The translations under genes were made by a program, and so were the position numbers. Shown here piece by piece: positions 47,873 to 56,883 of a DNA stretch of 64,000 bases. The notes under the pieces are model-generated. The model worked only from the letters and a program-made list of their open reading frames with translations, searched no databases and had not been told where the DNA came from. The first letter of the stretch is position 1; every line of letters begins with the position of its first letter. The stretch lies in NCBI RefSeq assembly GCF_032681285.1, contig NZ_CP136336.1:2901001-2965000 (forward strand), in the 5' to 3' direction. Origin of the DNA: Piscinibacter gummiphilus (GTDB taxonomy: Bacteria; Pseudomonadota; Gammaproteobacteria; Burkholderiales; Burkholderiaceae_C).

Positions 47873-50277
47873 TTGGCCGCCGTCAGCTGGCCGTGCTCCG
47901 ACGGCACGCCGATCACGCGCACCCCACCCGCCACCTCGACGAAGATCGGGTTGCTGTAGAACCACAGGTCCGACCACGCGGCCACGTCGAAGGCCACCAT
48001 GCGCTGGCCGTTGACGGTGGGCAGGTGGTTCGGGCACCCGTCGATTCGCGGCTGGCCCACGCCGGTGTAGAGCGCGCCGTTCTCGGGCACGTTCTTGCCG
48101 ACGGTCTTGCACGGGATGCGCAGCATCGCGAACTCGGGGAACTCGACCGCGCTGCTGTTCTTCGCCGTGATCGAGCCCGAGTTGGTCCACAGGTCCGACA
48201 GCGGGTTGCCGGCGGTGTCGGTCTCGAAGGGCACTGCCGGCGGCAGGTTGGTGCCGCGCAGGCGCACGTATTGCGACGACTGCACGCCGCGGATGCGCAA
48301 GCTCATGACCTTGAACTCCCGCTCATGGCGCGGGCTGCTCCAGTTGGCGCCGGTGAAGGTCTTCACGACCGCGGCGGTCTCGTTCTTCGCCGCGGCCGGC
48401 ACCGTGGCCAGCGAGCGAAGCTGCTGTGGGTTGGCCATGTCGACCCAGTCGTCAGGCCACGCACCGGCGTAGTCGGCCGCGCCCGGTTGGCGCAGGCCTG
48501 TGACCTTGCCGCGGATCACGTCGATGTGGTCGAGCACCGGCTCGTCGATCAGCTGGGTGATGCCGACCTGCTGCAGCGACGGGTTCGGGAAGCTGTAGGG
48601 CGAGTAGTTCTTGCCCTTCGGGTCGCGCACGGCGATGGCGACCACGACGTCGGAGCCCGGCTTCACGACGAGCTTCTCGCCCATCGTCGCGCAGTTCGGC
48701 AGGCCCTTGTCGTCGGTGTTGTGGGCGGCAGCCTTGAGCGCCATCGCCTCGACGGCGGCCTCGCCCAGCGCTTCGAGCGCGCGGCCACTGGCGTGCGCCA
48801 CGCGCGGCGGCACGGCACAGGCCACGAAGGCCAGGCGGTCGATCAGCTGCCCCGAAGAAGCCCAGTTGTTGCCCGTGCGAAGGCCGTCTACCACCATCTG
48901 CGGGCTCACCTGGCGCACGTCGGTCTTGCCGTGCTTCACGAACGTGTAGTTGCGCTGGTATTCGCCGGGCCAGAAGTCGTTGTCGCTGCGGCGGTCGTCG
49001 ACGCTGAAGGCGCCGCGGGAATGCCAGTCGGAACTGGCGAAGAACCACCAGTTGCGACCTTCGCCGAGCAATGCATCCCACACACCGCCGACCTGCGCGG
49101 CATAGACGCCGGTGCCGCCGAACGTGGTGCCGCCGACGGAGTCGAAGCGCACGCCGCCGATGTTGTTGCGGCGTGGCGAGTATTCGCCGCGGCGGTCCGA
49201 GGCGCCGTGGCCGGGCTGGCTCTCGAAGCCGAAGGCCACGCGCGGGCCGGCGTTGTTGAAGTTGCGAAGGTGCTCGACGTTGAAGCCGTTGTTGCCCGTC
49301 GGGTTGAACGGGCCGGCGCGCTCGAGGTGGGCCGGCACGTAGTAGCTGCCGTCCGGGTGCTTGGCCGCCATCCACTTGATGGACTCGACCGTCTTCGCAT
49401 GGCCGAGTTCACCGGAAGCACCATTGAGCTTGGCGGCGGCGATGTTCCAGTCGGGGCTGCCGCTGTTCGGGCTGCCCGGCACCGAGCAGTCCCAGTTGTT
49501 GCCGACGCCGGTGTTCACGTTGCCCGGCTGGGTGGTGGTGTTGCCACGGCTCGTGTCGCTGTTGCCGCGGTCGAAGCAGTACAGCCATTGGGCCAGCCCA
49601 TTGGCATTGCCGAGCGGGCTGTAGCCCGCGGTCTGGGGCAGCTTCTGCTTGTAGATGGCCGCAGGCATCTGCCCGGTGACGACCGCCATCGAGGTGTGCT
49701 CGTGCCCGGCAACGACCGACTCCACGCCCATGAAGAGCGGCTCGTTGCGGTAGGCGGCCAGGTACTCGAGCAGCGGGTACTGGTAGGTCTGGATGGCGTT
49801 CCAGCGCCACATGTTCTGGTTGGCACCCGAGCCCGACTGGTCGCCCTTCGGCACGACGCTGGGGTTGGTGTTGCGCCAGGTGGTGGTCGGGCCCTGCAGC
49901 GTGGTGCCGTCGGCCGCGTAGACGAGCGGGTAGGCGGGCGTGGCGAGGCTCGCGTCTTCGGCGAGCGTGCAGTTGCGGTTGCCCGTGCCGCCGTGGCCGG
50001 CCTGCACGAACCAGTCGAGGCCCCAGGGCGTGGCCTCGGTGCGGTCCATCGACTTCTTCACCTTCTTCTGCAGCGACACGGCGCCGTCGGAGCAGGTGCT
50101 GTGGTTGTGGAAGTCGCCCGCGAGGTAGGTGCCGGACTTGCGGTCGGCCTTGTGGTCGTGCGGTCGGTCGTGGTCGGGGCCGTTGGCGCCTGCGGCGGTG
50201 GGCGCGCTCATCAGGGTGGCGGCGCCGAGTGCGGCCACGGCGAGTGCGATGTGGCGTTTCTTGAATTCGAGGCTCAT
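47869..50277 (-). CDS. Exported DUF3604 protein, PHP-like metallo-hydrolase
   Basis: 802 aa from the ATG at 50277, preceded by TGGAGA. Signal peptide ~1-30 (ALAVAALGAATLMSAPTAAG) and a His/Asp-rich linker (DHDRPHDHKADRK). Then GTYLAGDFHNHSTCSDGAVS, the metal-binding motif I of PHP-type phosphoesterases; GVESVVAGHEHTS, NWWFFASSDWHSRG and further His/Asp motifs could complete a two- or three-metal site. The family has no settled function that I can state with certainty. It is first of the coupled operon with PPIase and HupE-like genes and lies behind a Pho-box-like promoter. A secreted phosphoesterase is the leading guess. Confidence 0.85.
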   Translation of the reverse strand: MSLEFKKRHIALAVAALGAATLMSAPTAAGANGPDHDRPHDHKADRKSGTYLAGDFHNHSTCSDGAVSLQKKVKKSMDRTEATPWGLDWFVQAGHGGTGNRNCTLAEDASLATPAYPLVYAADGTTLQGPTTTWRNTNPSVVPKGDQSGSGANQNMWRWNAIQTYQYPLLEYLAAYRNEPLFMGVESVVAGHEHTSMAVVTGQMPAAIYKQKLPQTAGYSPLGNANGLAQWLYCFDRGNSDTSRGNTTTQPGNVNTGVGNNWDCSVPGSPNSGSPDWNIAAAKLNGASGELGHAKTVESIKWMAAKHPDGSYYVPAHLERAGPFNPTGNNGFNVEHLRNFNNAGPRVAFGFESQPGHGASDRRGEYSPRRNNIGGVRFDSVGGTTFGGTGVYAAQVGGVWDALLGEGRNWWFFASSDWHSRGAFSVDDRRSDNDFWPGEYQRNYTFVKHGKTDVRQVSPQMVVDGLRTGNNWASSGQLIDRLAFVACAVPPRVAHASGRALEALGEAAVEAMALKAAAHNTDDKGLPNCATMGEKLVVKPGSDVVVAIAVRDPKGKNYSPYSFPNPSLQQVGITQLIDEPVLDHIDVIRGKVTGLRQPGAADYAGAWPDDWVDMANPQQLRSLATVPAAAKNETAAVVKTFTGANWSSPRHEREFKVMSLRIRGVQSSQYVRLRGTNLPPAVPFETDTAGNPLSDLWTNSGSITAKNSSAVEFPEFAMLRIPCKTVGKNVPENGALYTGVGQPRIDGCPNHLPTVNGQRMVAFDVAAWSDLWFYSNPIFVEVAGGVRVIGVPSEHGQLTAAK

Positions 50278-50362
50278 GGAGTCTCCAGGAAGGTTGTGAC
50301 GTCTGAGGAATCTGTCTTGTGCTACGACGCCTGCCGGACCGCACAGTCGATCGTCGGCCGCG

Positions 50363-50396
50363 ATGCTAGGAAGCCCCTGTGTCGACGTCGTGACAA
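50363..50396 (-). promoter_or_regulatory. Pho-box-like promoter of the DUF3604 operon
   Basis: On the minus strand TTGTCAC (50390-50396), 4 bases, TCGACAC (50379-50385), 10 bases, then TAGCAT (50363-50368) as -10. This reproduces the phoA layout: two 7-bp repeats with 4-bp gap and 10 bp to the -10. The first repeat matches the PhoB half-site well, the second only at 5 of 7 positions. The ATG is 86 bases downstream. It could be chance in a GC-rich region. Confidence 0.4.
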
Positions 50397-50511
50397 ACGC
50401 ACGGCGCTGCGCGCGGGCGCGCATGACAGGTTTGCGTGAAGCGCTCGTGACGGCCCCTGCCCCTCGGTCGGGTTTGGCCATCGGCACGCATCGGGCCGGA
50501 ACAATCCACCG

Positions 50512-51138
50512 ATGCACGATGAAGTCTTCGGCCTCTTTCCCATTCCCGTGTTGCGTGCGCCGGGTGTGCTGCCCCACGATCTGGTGCGCAGCCTGGTGAC
50601 GCATTTCTCGTCGCGCACAGACCTCGCCAACAGCTCCTCGCCCAACCTCAGCCACACCGCATTGCTGAGCCCGGCCGACAGCCCGCTGCTCGTCACCGTG
50701 GCCGAGTTGCTCACGCCCAAGCTCGCCGAGTTCGGCGCCCTGCTCTTCGGCGAGGCGCTCGGGTGGTCGATCAAGGAGATGTGGGTCAACCTGCTCGAAG
50801 CCGGTGGCCGGCAGGCGATGCACAACCACGCCAACAGCTTCATCTCGGGCGTGCTCTACCTGACGCCCACGCATCCCGACTCGCGCACCGTCTTCATGAA
50901 GTCACCCGGTGGCAGCGAGTTCTCGTTCAAGAACGATCACGCGGGCGTCGCGACCAACCCCTACAACGCCGAGAAGTGGATCAGCCCGCAGCCCGAGCCG
51001 GGCGACCTGGTGCTCTTCCCGAGCTACCTCCTGCACGCCGTGCCGCCCAACGCAGGCGAGCGGCGCATCACGCTGGCGCTCAATGCCATTCCCACGCAGC
51101 TCGACTCCTGGGGCTACCGCATCCGCTTCGGTGGCTGA
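50512..51138 (+). CDS. Putative 2-oxoglutarate/Fe(II) oxygenase (TIGR02466-like)
   Basis: 208 aa. The double-stranded beta-helix signature is seen as MHNHANSFISGVLYL (metal His pair region) and LFPSYLLHAVPPNAGERRITLAL (distal His, 2OG-binding Arg). The N-terminal FPIPVLRAPGVL matches the family, whose substrates are unknown. There is no signal peptide. It is first of three overlapping genes: the next starts inside its last codons. The 234-base upstream region is shared with the divergent DUF3604 gene. Confidence 0.85.
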   Translation: MHDEVFGLFPIPVLRAPGVLPHDLVRSLVTHFSSRTDLANSSSPNLSHTALLSPADSPLLVTVAELLTPKLAEFGALLFGEALGWSIKEMWVNLLEAGGRQAMHNHANSFISGVLYLTPTHPDSRTVFMKSPGGSEFSFKNDHAGVATNPYNAEKWISPQPEPGDLVLFPSYLLHAVPPNAGERRITLALNAIPTQLDSWGYRIRFGG

Positions 51139-51889
51139 CGACGCCTGCGCGCCGATCACCGCCGAGATGCAGGAGGCGGCGCAGGCCGACGCAGACCGCT
51201 TCTATGGCGACACGCCGGTGCCGCCCTGGCCCTCCGGCCATGACGACAACGCCCCATCACCGTGGCCCTGGGGGCTGGCGGGCGCCGTGCTGCTCCTCGG
51301 TGCGGCCGCGGCCTTCGTCGCCACGCGCTACGTGGACGATCTGACGACACCACGCTCCGCGCACATCACACCGACACGCGAAGCGACCTCGCCCACCGGC
51401 GACCCAGACGAAGACCTGATCGACGAACCGGTGCCTGCGTCGAGGCCTGCCGGGCAGGCGCCGATGCAGCCGGGCAGCAGGCAGTTCACGGTATCGCACC
51501 AGCGCCGCGAGTGGCGCATCGAAGCCCACGGCGCCTCGCGCCTGCTGGTGGCACAGCGCCTCGCCGAGGCCACCGGCTCTTCGTTGCGCGGAGACCTCTC
51601 GCTGCTCGACGCCACCCGGCCGCTCGATCTGCAGTGGCAGGGCCGCCGCGCGGCGCAGGCGTGGCAGGCCGTGCTGGGGCAGGAGCTCAGCTTCCTCACG
51701 CAATGCAGCGGCTCGCGCTGCCGCGTGTGGCTGCTGCAGGCGGGCAACCCCGACGACATCGTCTTTCGGCTGCCACCCCAGCGGCCGGTCATTCCGCTGC
51801 CGTCGGCCGATGCGTCCGGCGCTGCGGCAGCCATCACGACACGCCAGAGCGACAGCGCCGACCCGCGCGTCGCAGCTCACCATGACTGA
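51131..51889 (+). CDS. Single-pass membrane protein with C-terminal STN-like domain (252 aa)
   Basis: GTG start overlapping the oxygenase stop by 8 bases. A short cytoplasmic N-terminus precedes one helix (PWGLAGAVLLLGAAAAFVATRYV, ~40-62) and a periplasmic part with a Pro/Asp-rich linker. Residues ~130-210 have the spacing of a secretin/TonB short N-terminal domain: SRLLVAQRLAEATGSSLRGD, PLDLQWQGRRAAQAWQAVLG, then a Cys pair (TQCSGSRCRVWLL) that could form a disulphide. Function unknown; it is sandwiched between the oxygenase and a secreted protein. Confidence 0.7.
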   Translation: MADDACAPITAEMQEAAQADADRFYGDTPVPPWPSGHDDNAPSPWPWGLAGAVLLLGAAAAFVATRYVDDLTTPRSAHITPTREATSPTGDPDEDLIDEPVPASRPAGQAPMQPGSRQFTVSHQRREWRIEAHGASRLLVAQRLAEATGSSLRGDLSLLDATRPLDLQWQGRRAAQAWQAVLGQELSFLTQCSGSRCRVWLLQAGNPDDIVFRLPPQRPVIPLPSADASGAAAAITTRQSDSADPRVAAHHD

Positions 51890-52316
51890 CCTCGCCATGC
51901 CCCGGCCCGCCCTGCTCCTCCCGTTGCGCTGGCTCGGCCTGCTGATCGTGATGGCCAGTTCCCCATCGCACGCGCAGCCCGCCATCGCGTGCCACACCGA
52001 GCAGGCCCGGCACGACCGCCTGGACGTCCGCTGCCCCTGGCCCGCCGACGCACCCCGCCTGCGCTTCGAAGCCCACTTCGCCGGCAGCCACGACGACACC
52101 ACCGCCACGCTCGTCGCCACGGTCAACGGCACACCGCTCACCTGCGCGGCCGGCAGCAAGACCAGCATCGACGGCCAGGACGAAGGCGACGTGACGCTCA
52201 CCTGCACGCTCACGGCCCCACCCTTGGCCCGCGGTGCGACGCACGTGCGCTTCGAGCTCCGATGGCATCACGCGCGCTACGGCGGGTTCGCCGTGCGGGT
52301 CGAGCCCGGCGGCTGA
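51882..52316 (+). CDS. Small secreted hypothetical protein, 144 aa
   Basis: ATG at 51882 overlaps the previous stop by 8 bases. Signal peptide (LLLPLRWLGLLIVMASSPSHAQ), then a ~115-residue beta-rich domain with four Cys (ACH, VRCPW, TCAAG, TCTL), probably two disulphides in an immunoglobulin-like sandwich. No family recognised. Together with the two genes upstream it forms a coupled trio of oxygenase, membrane STN-like protein and secreted protein. Confidence 0.65.
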   Translation: MTDLAMPRPALLLPLRWLGLLIVMASSPSHAQPAIACHTEQARHDRLDVRCPWPADAPRLRFEAHFAGSHDDTTATLVATVNGTPLTCAAGSKTSIDGQDEGDVTLTCTLTAPPLARGATHVRFELRWHHARYGGFAVRVEPGG

Positions 52317-52428
52317 GTGCACTCGGGGCCATGCCTCGCCCCGATGCTTCCTCCCATCAGAACAACACTCCTGGCGACACGATGCTTTAAGTGCTAAAAC
52401 CGGCTCCCCTCAAGGAAAGCACCCAGGC

Positions 52429-54417
52429 ATGTTGATCGGGTACTACGAAACACCGCTGGTCCTGCTCTCGGTTCTCGTGGCCATCCTTGCCTCCTACACC
52501 GCGCTGAGCCTCGCGGAGCGGGTCTCGCGCACGCAGGGCCGGGTGGCCCGCTGGTGGATCGCAGGGGGTGCGTTCGCGATGGGCACCGGCATCTGGGCGA
52601 TGCACTTCGTGGGCATGCTGGCGTTTCGCCTGCCCATCGCGCTGGGCTTCGACCTCGGCATCACGCTGTTGTCGTGGCTCCTGCCGATTGCCGTCTCGGC
52701 CGTGGCGCTGTGGCAGCTCGGTGGGCCGTCGCTCTCATGGCCGGCGCTCGCGCGCTCCGCGGGGCTGCTGGGCATCGGCATCACGGCGATGCACTACGTG
52801 GGCATGGCGGCGATGCGCATGCAGCCGGCCATCGTGTACGACCTCGCGCTCGTCGCCGCGTCGGCCGGCATCGCCATCGCGGCGGCAGCGGCGGCGTTGT
52901 GGATCGGCTTTCGGCTGCGGGCTAGCGCGTCGCCGCAGGTGTGGATGTATCGCGCAGCGGCGTCGGTGGTCATGGGCTTCGCCATCGTCGGCATGCACTA
53001 CACCGGCATGGCCGCAGCGAGTTTTCCAGACAACAGCATCTGCGGCGCGGCGACGGGCGAGTTCACGCTCACGCAGCTCGCCACGGTGGTGGTGGTCGCC
53101 ACCGTGGGCGTGCTCGCGATCGCGCTGCTCACGACCGTCTACGACGCGCGGCTGGAAGCGCGCACCGCGGTGCTGGCGCTTGCCGAGCAGACGGGCAAGG
53201 AGCGCCAGCAGATGCTCGAGCGCGAGCGTGCCCTTCGCCTCGAAGCCGAGCGCCTGAGCGCGCTGAAAGACGAGTTCCTCGCCACGCTCTCGCACGAGCT
53301 GCGCACCCCGCTCAATGCGGTGCTCGGCTGGGCGCAGATCCTGCGCACGCGGCACGACGAAGAGCTGCTCAAGAAGGGCGTCGACACCATCGAGCGCAAC
53401 GCGCGCCTCCAGGCCCGCCTGATCGACGACCTGCTCGACATGAGCCGCATCGTCTCGGGCCGCGTGCGACTCGAACCCGAACTCATCGAGCCGTGGACGG
53501 TGGTCGAAGCGGCAGTGGAAGCCGTGCGCCCCGCCATGGTATCGAAGCAGATCGAGCTCAGCGCCGACCTCGACCGCGCGAGCGGCCGTGTGTGGGCCGA
53601 CCCGAGCCGCCTGCAGCAGGTGATGTGGAACCTGCTGTCGAACGCCTCGAAGTTCACCCCCGCACAGGGCCGCGTGCGGGTGGAGCTCTGCGCCGAGCGA
53701 CGAGACATCGTCGTGCGCGTGACCGACAGCGGCATCGGCATCTCGCCCGACTTCCTGCCGCACATGTTCGAGCGTTTCCGGCAGGCCGATGCGTCGACCA
53801 CGCGGCGCCAGGGCGGCCTCGGGCTGGGCCTGGCCATCTGCCGCCAACTGGTCGAACTGCACGGCGGCGTGGTCGAAGTGGCAAGCGACGGCCCCGGCAA
53901 GGGCACGACCTTCACCGTGCGCCTGCCGCGCGCCTCGGCCCTCACGCCCCTGCGCGGATTCACCCGCGCAAGCGACGCCGACCCGAGCTCGCGCGAAGCA
54001 ACACCCCCGCAGGAAGACCTGACCGGCGCCACCGTGCTGGTGGTCGACGATGAAACCGATGCCCGACTGCTGCTCCAGCAGATCCTCGGCGACCGCGGCG
54101 CCCGGGTGATGGTGGCCGACAGCGCGCGTGCCGCGCTCGAGGCGCTGGGCCGCGAGACTCCTCACGTGATGGTCAGCGACATCGGCATGCCCGATGTCGA
54201 CGGCTTCGAGCTCATCCGGCGCGTGAGAGCGCACCCCGACCCGGGCGTCGCCAGCGTGAAGGCCGTTGCACTGACCGCATTCACCCGGTCGGAAGACCAC
54301 GCCAAGGCCTTGCGCGAAGGCTTCGATGCCTTCCTGCCCAAGCCGGTGGAGGCCGGGATGCTCGTGTCGCAGGTGGCACGGCTGGCCGGGGCGAACCAGC
54401 CGCATTGCCCGACCTGA
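52429..54417 (+). CDS. MHYT-domain hybrid histidine kinase/response regulator
   Basis: 662 aa; AAGGAAAG precedes the ATG. Seven predicted helices form an MHYT sensor with three motifs, AMHFVGM (57-63), AMHYVGM and GMHYTGM. MHYT domains are proposed to bind copper and sense O2, CO or NO. A coiled coil follows, then HisKA (LSHELRTPLNAVLGW), HATPase (MWNLLSNASKFTP, DSGIGIS, GLGLGLAICRQL) and REC (VVDDETDA, MVSDIGMP, LPKPVEA). It closely parallels the kinase at 39584 in its C-terminal half. No DNA-binding partner is adjacent. Confidence 0.9.
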   Translation: MLIGYYETPLVLLSVLVAILASYTALSLAERVSRTQGRVARWWIAGGAFAMGTGIWAMHFVGMLAFRLPIALGFDLGITLLSWLLPIAVSAVALWQLGGPSLSWPALARSAGLLGIGITAMHYVGMAAMRMQPAIVYDLALVAASAGIAIAAAAAALWIGFRLRASASPQVWMYRAAASVVMGFAIVGMHYTGMAAASFPDNSICGAATGEFTLTQLATVVVVATVGVLAIALLTTVYDARLEARTAVLALAEQTGKERQQMLERERALRLEAERLSALKDEFLATLSHELRTPLNAVLGWAQILRTRHDEELLKKGVDTIERNARLQARLIDDLLDMSRIVSGRVRLEPELIEPWTVVEAAVEAVRPAMVSKQIELSADLDRASGRVWADPSRLQQVMWNLLSNASKFTPAQGRVRVELCAERRDIVVRVTDSGIGISPDFLPHMFERFRQADASTTRRQGGLGLGLAICRQLVELHGGVVEVASDGPGKGTTFTVRLPRASALTPLRGFTRASDADPSSREATPPQEDLTGATVLVVDDETDARLLLQQILGDRGARVMVADSARAALEALGRETPHVMVSDIGMPDVDGFELIRRVRAHPDPGVASVKAVALTAFTRSEDHAKALREGFDAFLPKPVEAGMLVSQVARLAGANQPHCPT

Positions 54418-54500
54418 GCCCCGCCAGCGTCCAATTCCGGTGAGATTGCTCACCGCGGCCCATTCAACTTGGCGCCGCCGCGGCCGAAATCCCATGGAGG

Positions 54501-55739
54501 ATGTGTTTTGCGCATCCCGATTGCACTGCGCCCATGCCGACCCCCCGTTCCACCGAGCCCCGCCGCAAACGCCGCCTGAAAGACAAGCTGGCCGACTGGG
54601 TGCTTGGGCCTGAAGGGCCGCAGCGGTTCAGCACCAAGGTGTCTTCCACCGGGCTTGTGACCTACGTGCCCTGCATGCTGCTGGTCGTCTACTGCGGCTG
54701 GGCCGGCCTCACGCCGCCGCAGCTCGTGGTGCCCATCGTGCTGGCGATGCTGCTGACCGTGGCAGGCTTTTATGCGGCGCTGCGCAGCGGCTGGTCGAGG
54801 CGCTTCGCCGATGCAGGGCTCATCCTTCCGCAGATGCTCGCGTCGATCACCTGGGACGCGATCGGCTACGTGCTCATGGGCGCCGCGCACGCCGGCATGT
54901 TGATGCCGGCGGCGTTGACGGTGACCTACGGCGTATTCGCCCTGCACGGGCGGGGTGCCTATGTCGTGCAGGCCTACGCAATCGTGGTCATCGGCGGCAC
55001 GATGGCCGCGATGTGCGCCATCGATCCGGCCGTGTTCCCGGTGCGCGAAGCGGTGATGGTGTACACGAGCTTTGTCGTGACCGTCCTGATGCTCGGGTGG
55101 ACCGGCCGCCAGATCGCACAGCTGCGCCAGCGCGAGCGCGAGACCCGGGCCCAGCTGGGCGCCACGCTCGAGCAGATCCAGCAGCGCGCCACCCACGATG
55201 GGCTGACGGGCCTGCACAACCGCCGCCACATGCAAGCGGCGCTGGCGCACCACCTCGCACGTGCCGAGCGGGATGGCGTGCCGCTGGCGTTGGCACTGCT
55301 CGACATCGATCATTTCAAGCAGGTGAACGACCGGCACGGCCATGCAGCGGGCGATGCCGTGCTCGCGGCCTTCGCGCGCATTGCCGAAGCCACTCTGCCG
55401 CCCACCGAGATCATCGGCCGCTGGGGCGGCGAGGAGTTCCTCGTGCTCAGCACGCGGGGCCTGTCGTGCGACCAGCTCCAGGCGCAGGTCGACCGCATAC
55501 GCGACCGTCTGCTGCAAGCGCCGATCGACGTTCCGACCGGCAAGCTGCGCATCGACTTCTCGGCCGGCGTGGCCTTGCACCGGCGCGGCACTGCCGCAGC
55601 AGCGCTGATCGACAGTGCCGACCAGGCGCTCTATGCCGCCAAGCAAGGCGGCCGCGGGCGCAGCGTCATCGCCGGCGCCCCTGCGCTGCCGCCGGCCGGC
55701 AACCCCGACCTCCGGAGTCCCGTGCATGCAGGCGCTTGA
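54501..55739 (+). CDS. Membrane diguanylate cyclase (GGDEF), upstream paralogue
   Basis: 412 aa from 54501; an ATG at 54534 (MPTPRSTEP) is equally possible because neither start has a well-spaced ribosome-binding site. Five or six helices (~52-200) form a MASE-like membrane sensor, then a coiled coil (QLRQRERETRAQLG) and a GGDEF domain with active-site GGEEF (309-313), LLDIDHFKQVND and DGLTGLHNRR. The product-inhibition site RxxD five residues before GGEEF is absent (PPTE instead). It should make c-di-GMP without I-site feedback. The neighbour is a tandem paralogue. Confidence 0.88.
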   Translation: MCFAHPDCTAPMPTPRSTEPRRKRRLKDKLADWVLGPEGPQRFSTKVSSTGLVTYVPCMLLVVYCGWAGLTPPQLVVPIVLAMLLTVAGFYAALRSGWSRRFADAGLILPQMLASITWDAIGYVLMGAAHAGMLMPAALTVTYGVFALHGRGAYVVQAYAIVVIGGTMAAMCAIDPAVFPVREAVMVYTSFVVTVLMLGWTGRQIAQLRQRERETRAQLGATLEQIQQRATHDGLTGLHNRRHMQAALAHHLARAERDGVPLALALLDIDHFKQVNDRHGHAAGDAVLAAFARIAEATLPPTEIIGRWGGEEFLVLSTRGLSCDQLQAQVDRIRDRLLQAPIDVPTGKLRIDFSAGVALHRRGTAAAALIDSADQALYAAKQGGRGRSVIAGAPALPPAGNPDLRSPVHAGA

Positions 55740-56883
55740 CCCCATCGCCGCGACACGATCGCCATTCGGCACGGTGAAGGCCGACGCATCGCCTCAGCGC
55801 TTCACCTGGCTGCTGGGCCACGAACGGAAGATGCGGACGTACCTCGGCCGCACCTTGATCAACTGCCTGCCGTATGCGGTGGGCACGCTCATCGCGTACT
55901 ACTGCGCCTTGGTCGGCATCATGTCCACCAGCCTCGCCACCGCCCTGGTGGTGAGCCGGGCGCTCTCGCTGGTGGCCATCTATGCGGCCCTGCGCAGCGG
56001 GTGGAGCCAGCGCTTCCGCGACCCGTCGCTCGCGCTCATCCAGGTGGTGACCGCGCTGCTGTGGACCGCCACGATGTACCTGGTGACGGGCCCGCTGCAC
56101 ACCGCCCTGCTCCCGCTGCTGGTGTTGTCGATGGCCTCGGCCACCTTCAACCTCGATGCGTCGCGCGCACGCCTGGTCACCTGGTTCGCGGTGCTGCTGA
56201 TGACGGTGGTGATGGCGTCGGCCACGCTGCTGGACAGCACCGTCTACGCACCGAAGGTCCAGTTCTGCCTGTGGGTGATCATGGCGAGCATCCTGCCGAC
56301 GGGCCTGCTCAACAGCATGCAGCTCAAGCGCCTCAAGCACCGGCTGAAGACGCAGCGCGAAGAACTTCGTGTCGCCCTCACGCGCCTGCACGACCTCGCC
56401 ACGCACGACGAGCTGACGGGCCTGGCCAACCGCGCGCACATGGGCGAGATGCTGGAGCAGTATCTGCAGCGCCACCGCGACGGCGGCGAAACCTTCAGCA
56501 TCGCGCTGATCGACCTCGACTTCTTCAAGCGCGTGAACGACACACACGGCCACGGCGTGGGCGACGAGGTGCTCAAGGCGTTTGCCGACGCCATGCGCCG
56601 CACCGTGCGCGAGAGCGACCTGCCGGCGCGCTGGGGCGGCGAGGAGTTCCTGGTGCTGCTGCCGCAGTCGAGCGCCGACAACGCGCGCTGCGTGCTGGAG
56701 CGGCTTCGTGCGCATTTCAATGCGCAGGCGGTGTCGCCGACCGTGCCGTCGCTGCGCGCCACGTTCTCCGCGGGCCTGGTGAGCCCGAAGCCGGGCGAGA
56801 CCCTCGCCATGGTGCTCGAGCGGGCCGACCGGGCGCTCTACGCCGCGAAGAACGCCGGCCGCGATCACTGCTACGTCGGCTGA
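55726..56883 (+). CDS. Membrane diguanylate cyclase (GGDEF), downstream paralogue
   Basis: 385 aa from the ATG at 55726 after TCCGGAG; it overlaps the previous gene by 14 bases. The membrane part shares the landmark AALRSGWSxRF with the upstream paralogue (IYAALRSGWSQRFRDP here). The GGDEF domain has GGEEF (304-308), IDLDFFKRVNDTHGHG and DELTGLANRA, and keeps the inhibitory RESD (295-298) exactly five residues before GGEEF. It probably has product feedback, unlike its partner. Located just upstream of a Wza-like exporter, which suggests control of polysaccharide secretion. Confidence 0.9.
   Translation: MQALDPIAATRSPFGTVKADASPQRFTWLLGHERKMRTYLGRTLINCLPYAVGTLIAYYCALVGIMSTSLATALVVSRALSLVAIYAALRSGWSQRFRDPSLALIQVVTALLWTATMYLVTGPLHTALLPLLVLSMASATFNLDASRARLVTWFAVLLMTVVMASATLLDSTVYAPKVQFCLWVIMASILPTGLLNSMQLKRLKHRLKTQREELRVALTRLHDLATHDELTGLANRAHMGEMLEQYLQRHRDGGETFSIALIDLDFFKRVNDTHGHGVGDEVLKAFADAMRRTVRESDLPARWGGEEFLVLLPQSSADNARCVLERLRAHFNAQAVSPTVPSLRATFSAGLVSPKPGETLAMVLERADRALYAAKNAGRDHCYVG

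Noticed and set aside
47893..50439. An 848-codon frame antisense to DUF3604, and similar long antisense frames at 39527-41602, 25-26 kb and 10.8-12.8 kb
   Set aside because: Low-complexity Arg/Ala/His/Gly products and no ribosome-binding sites; each is fully overlapped by a gene with recognisable domains.
52317..52428. Sigma-54 promoter ahead of the MHYT kinase
   Set aside because: The GG and GC elements are one base off the required spacing and the flanks do not match.
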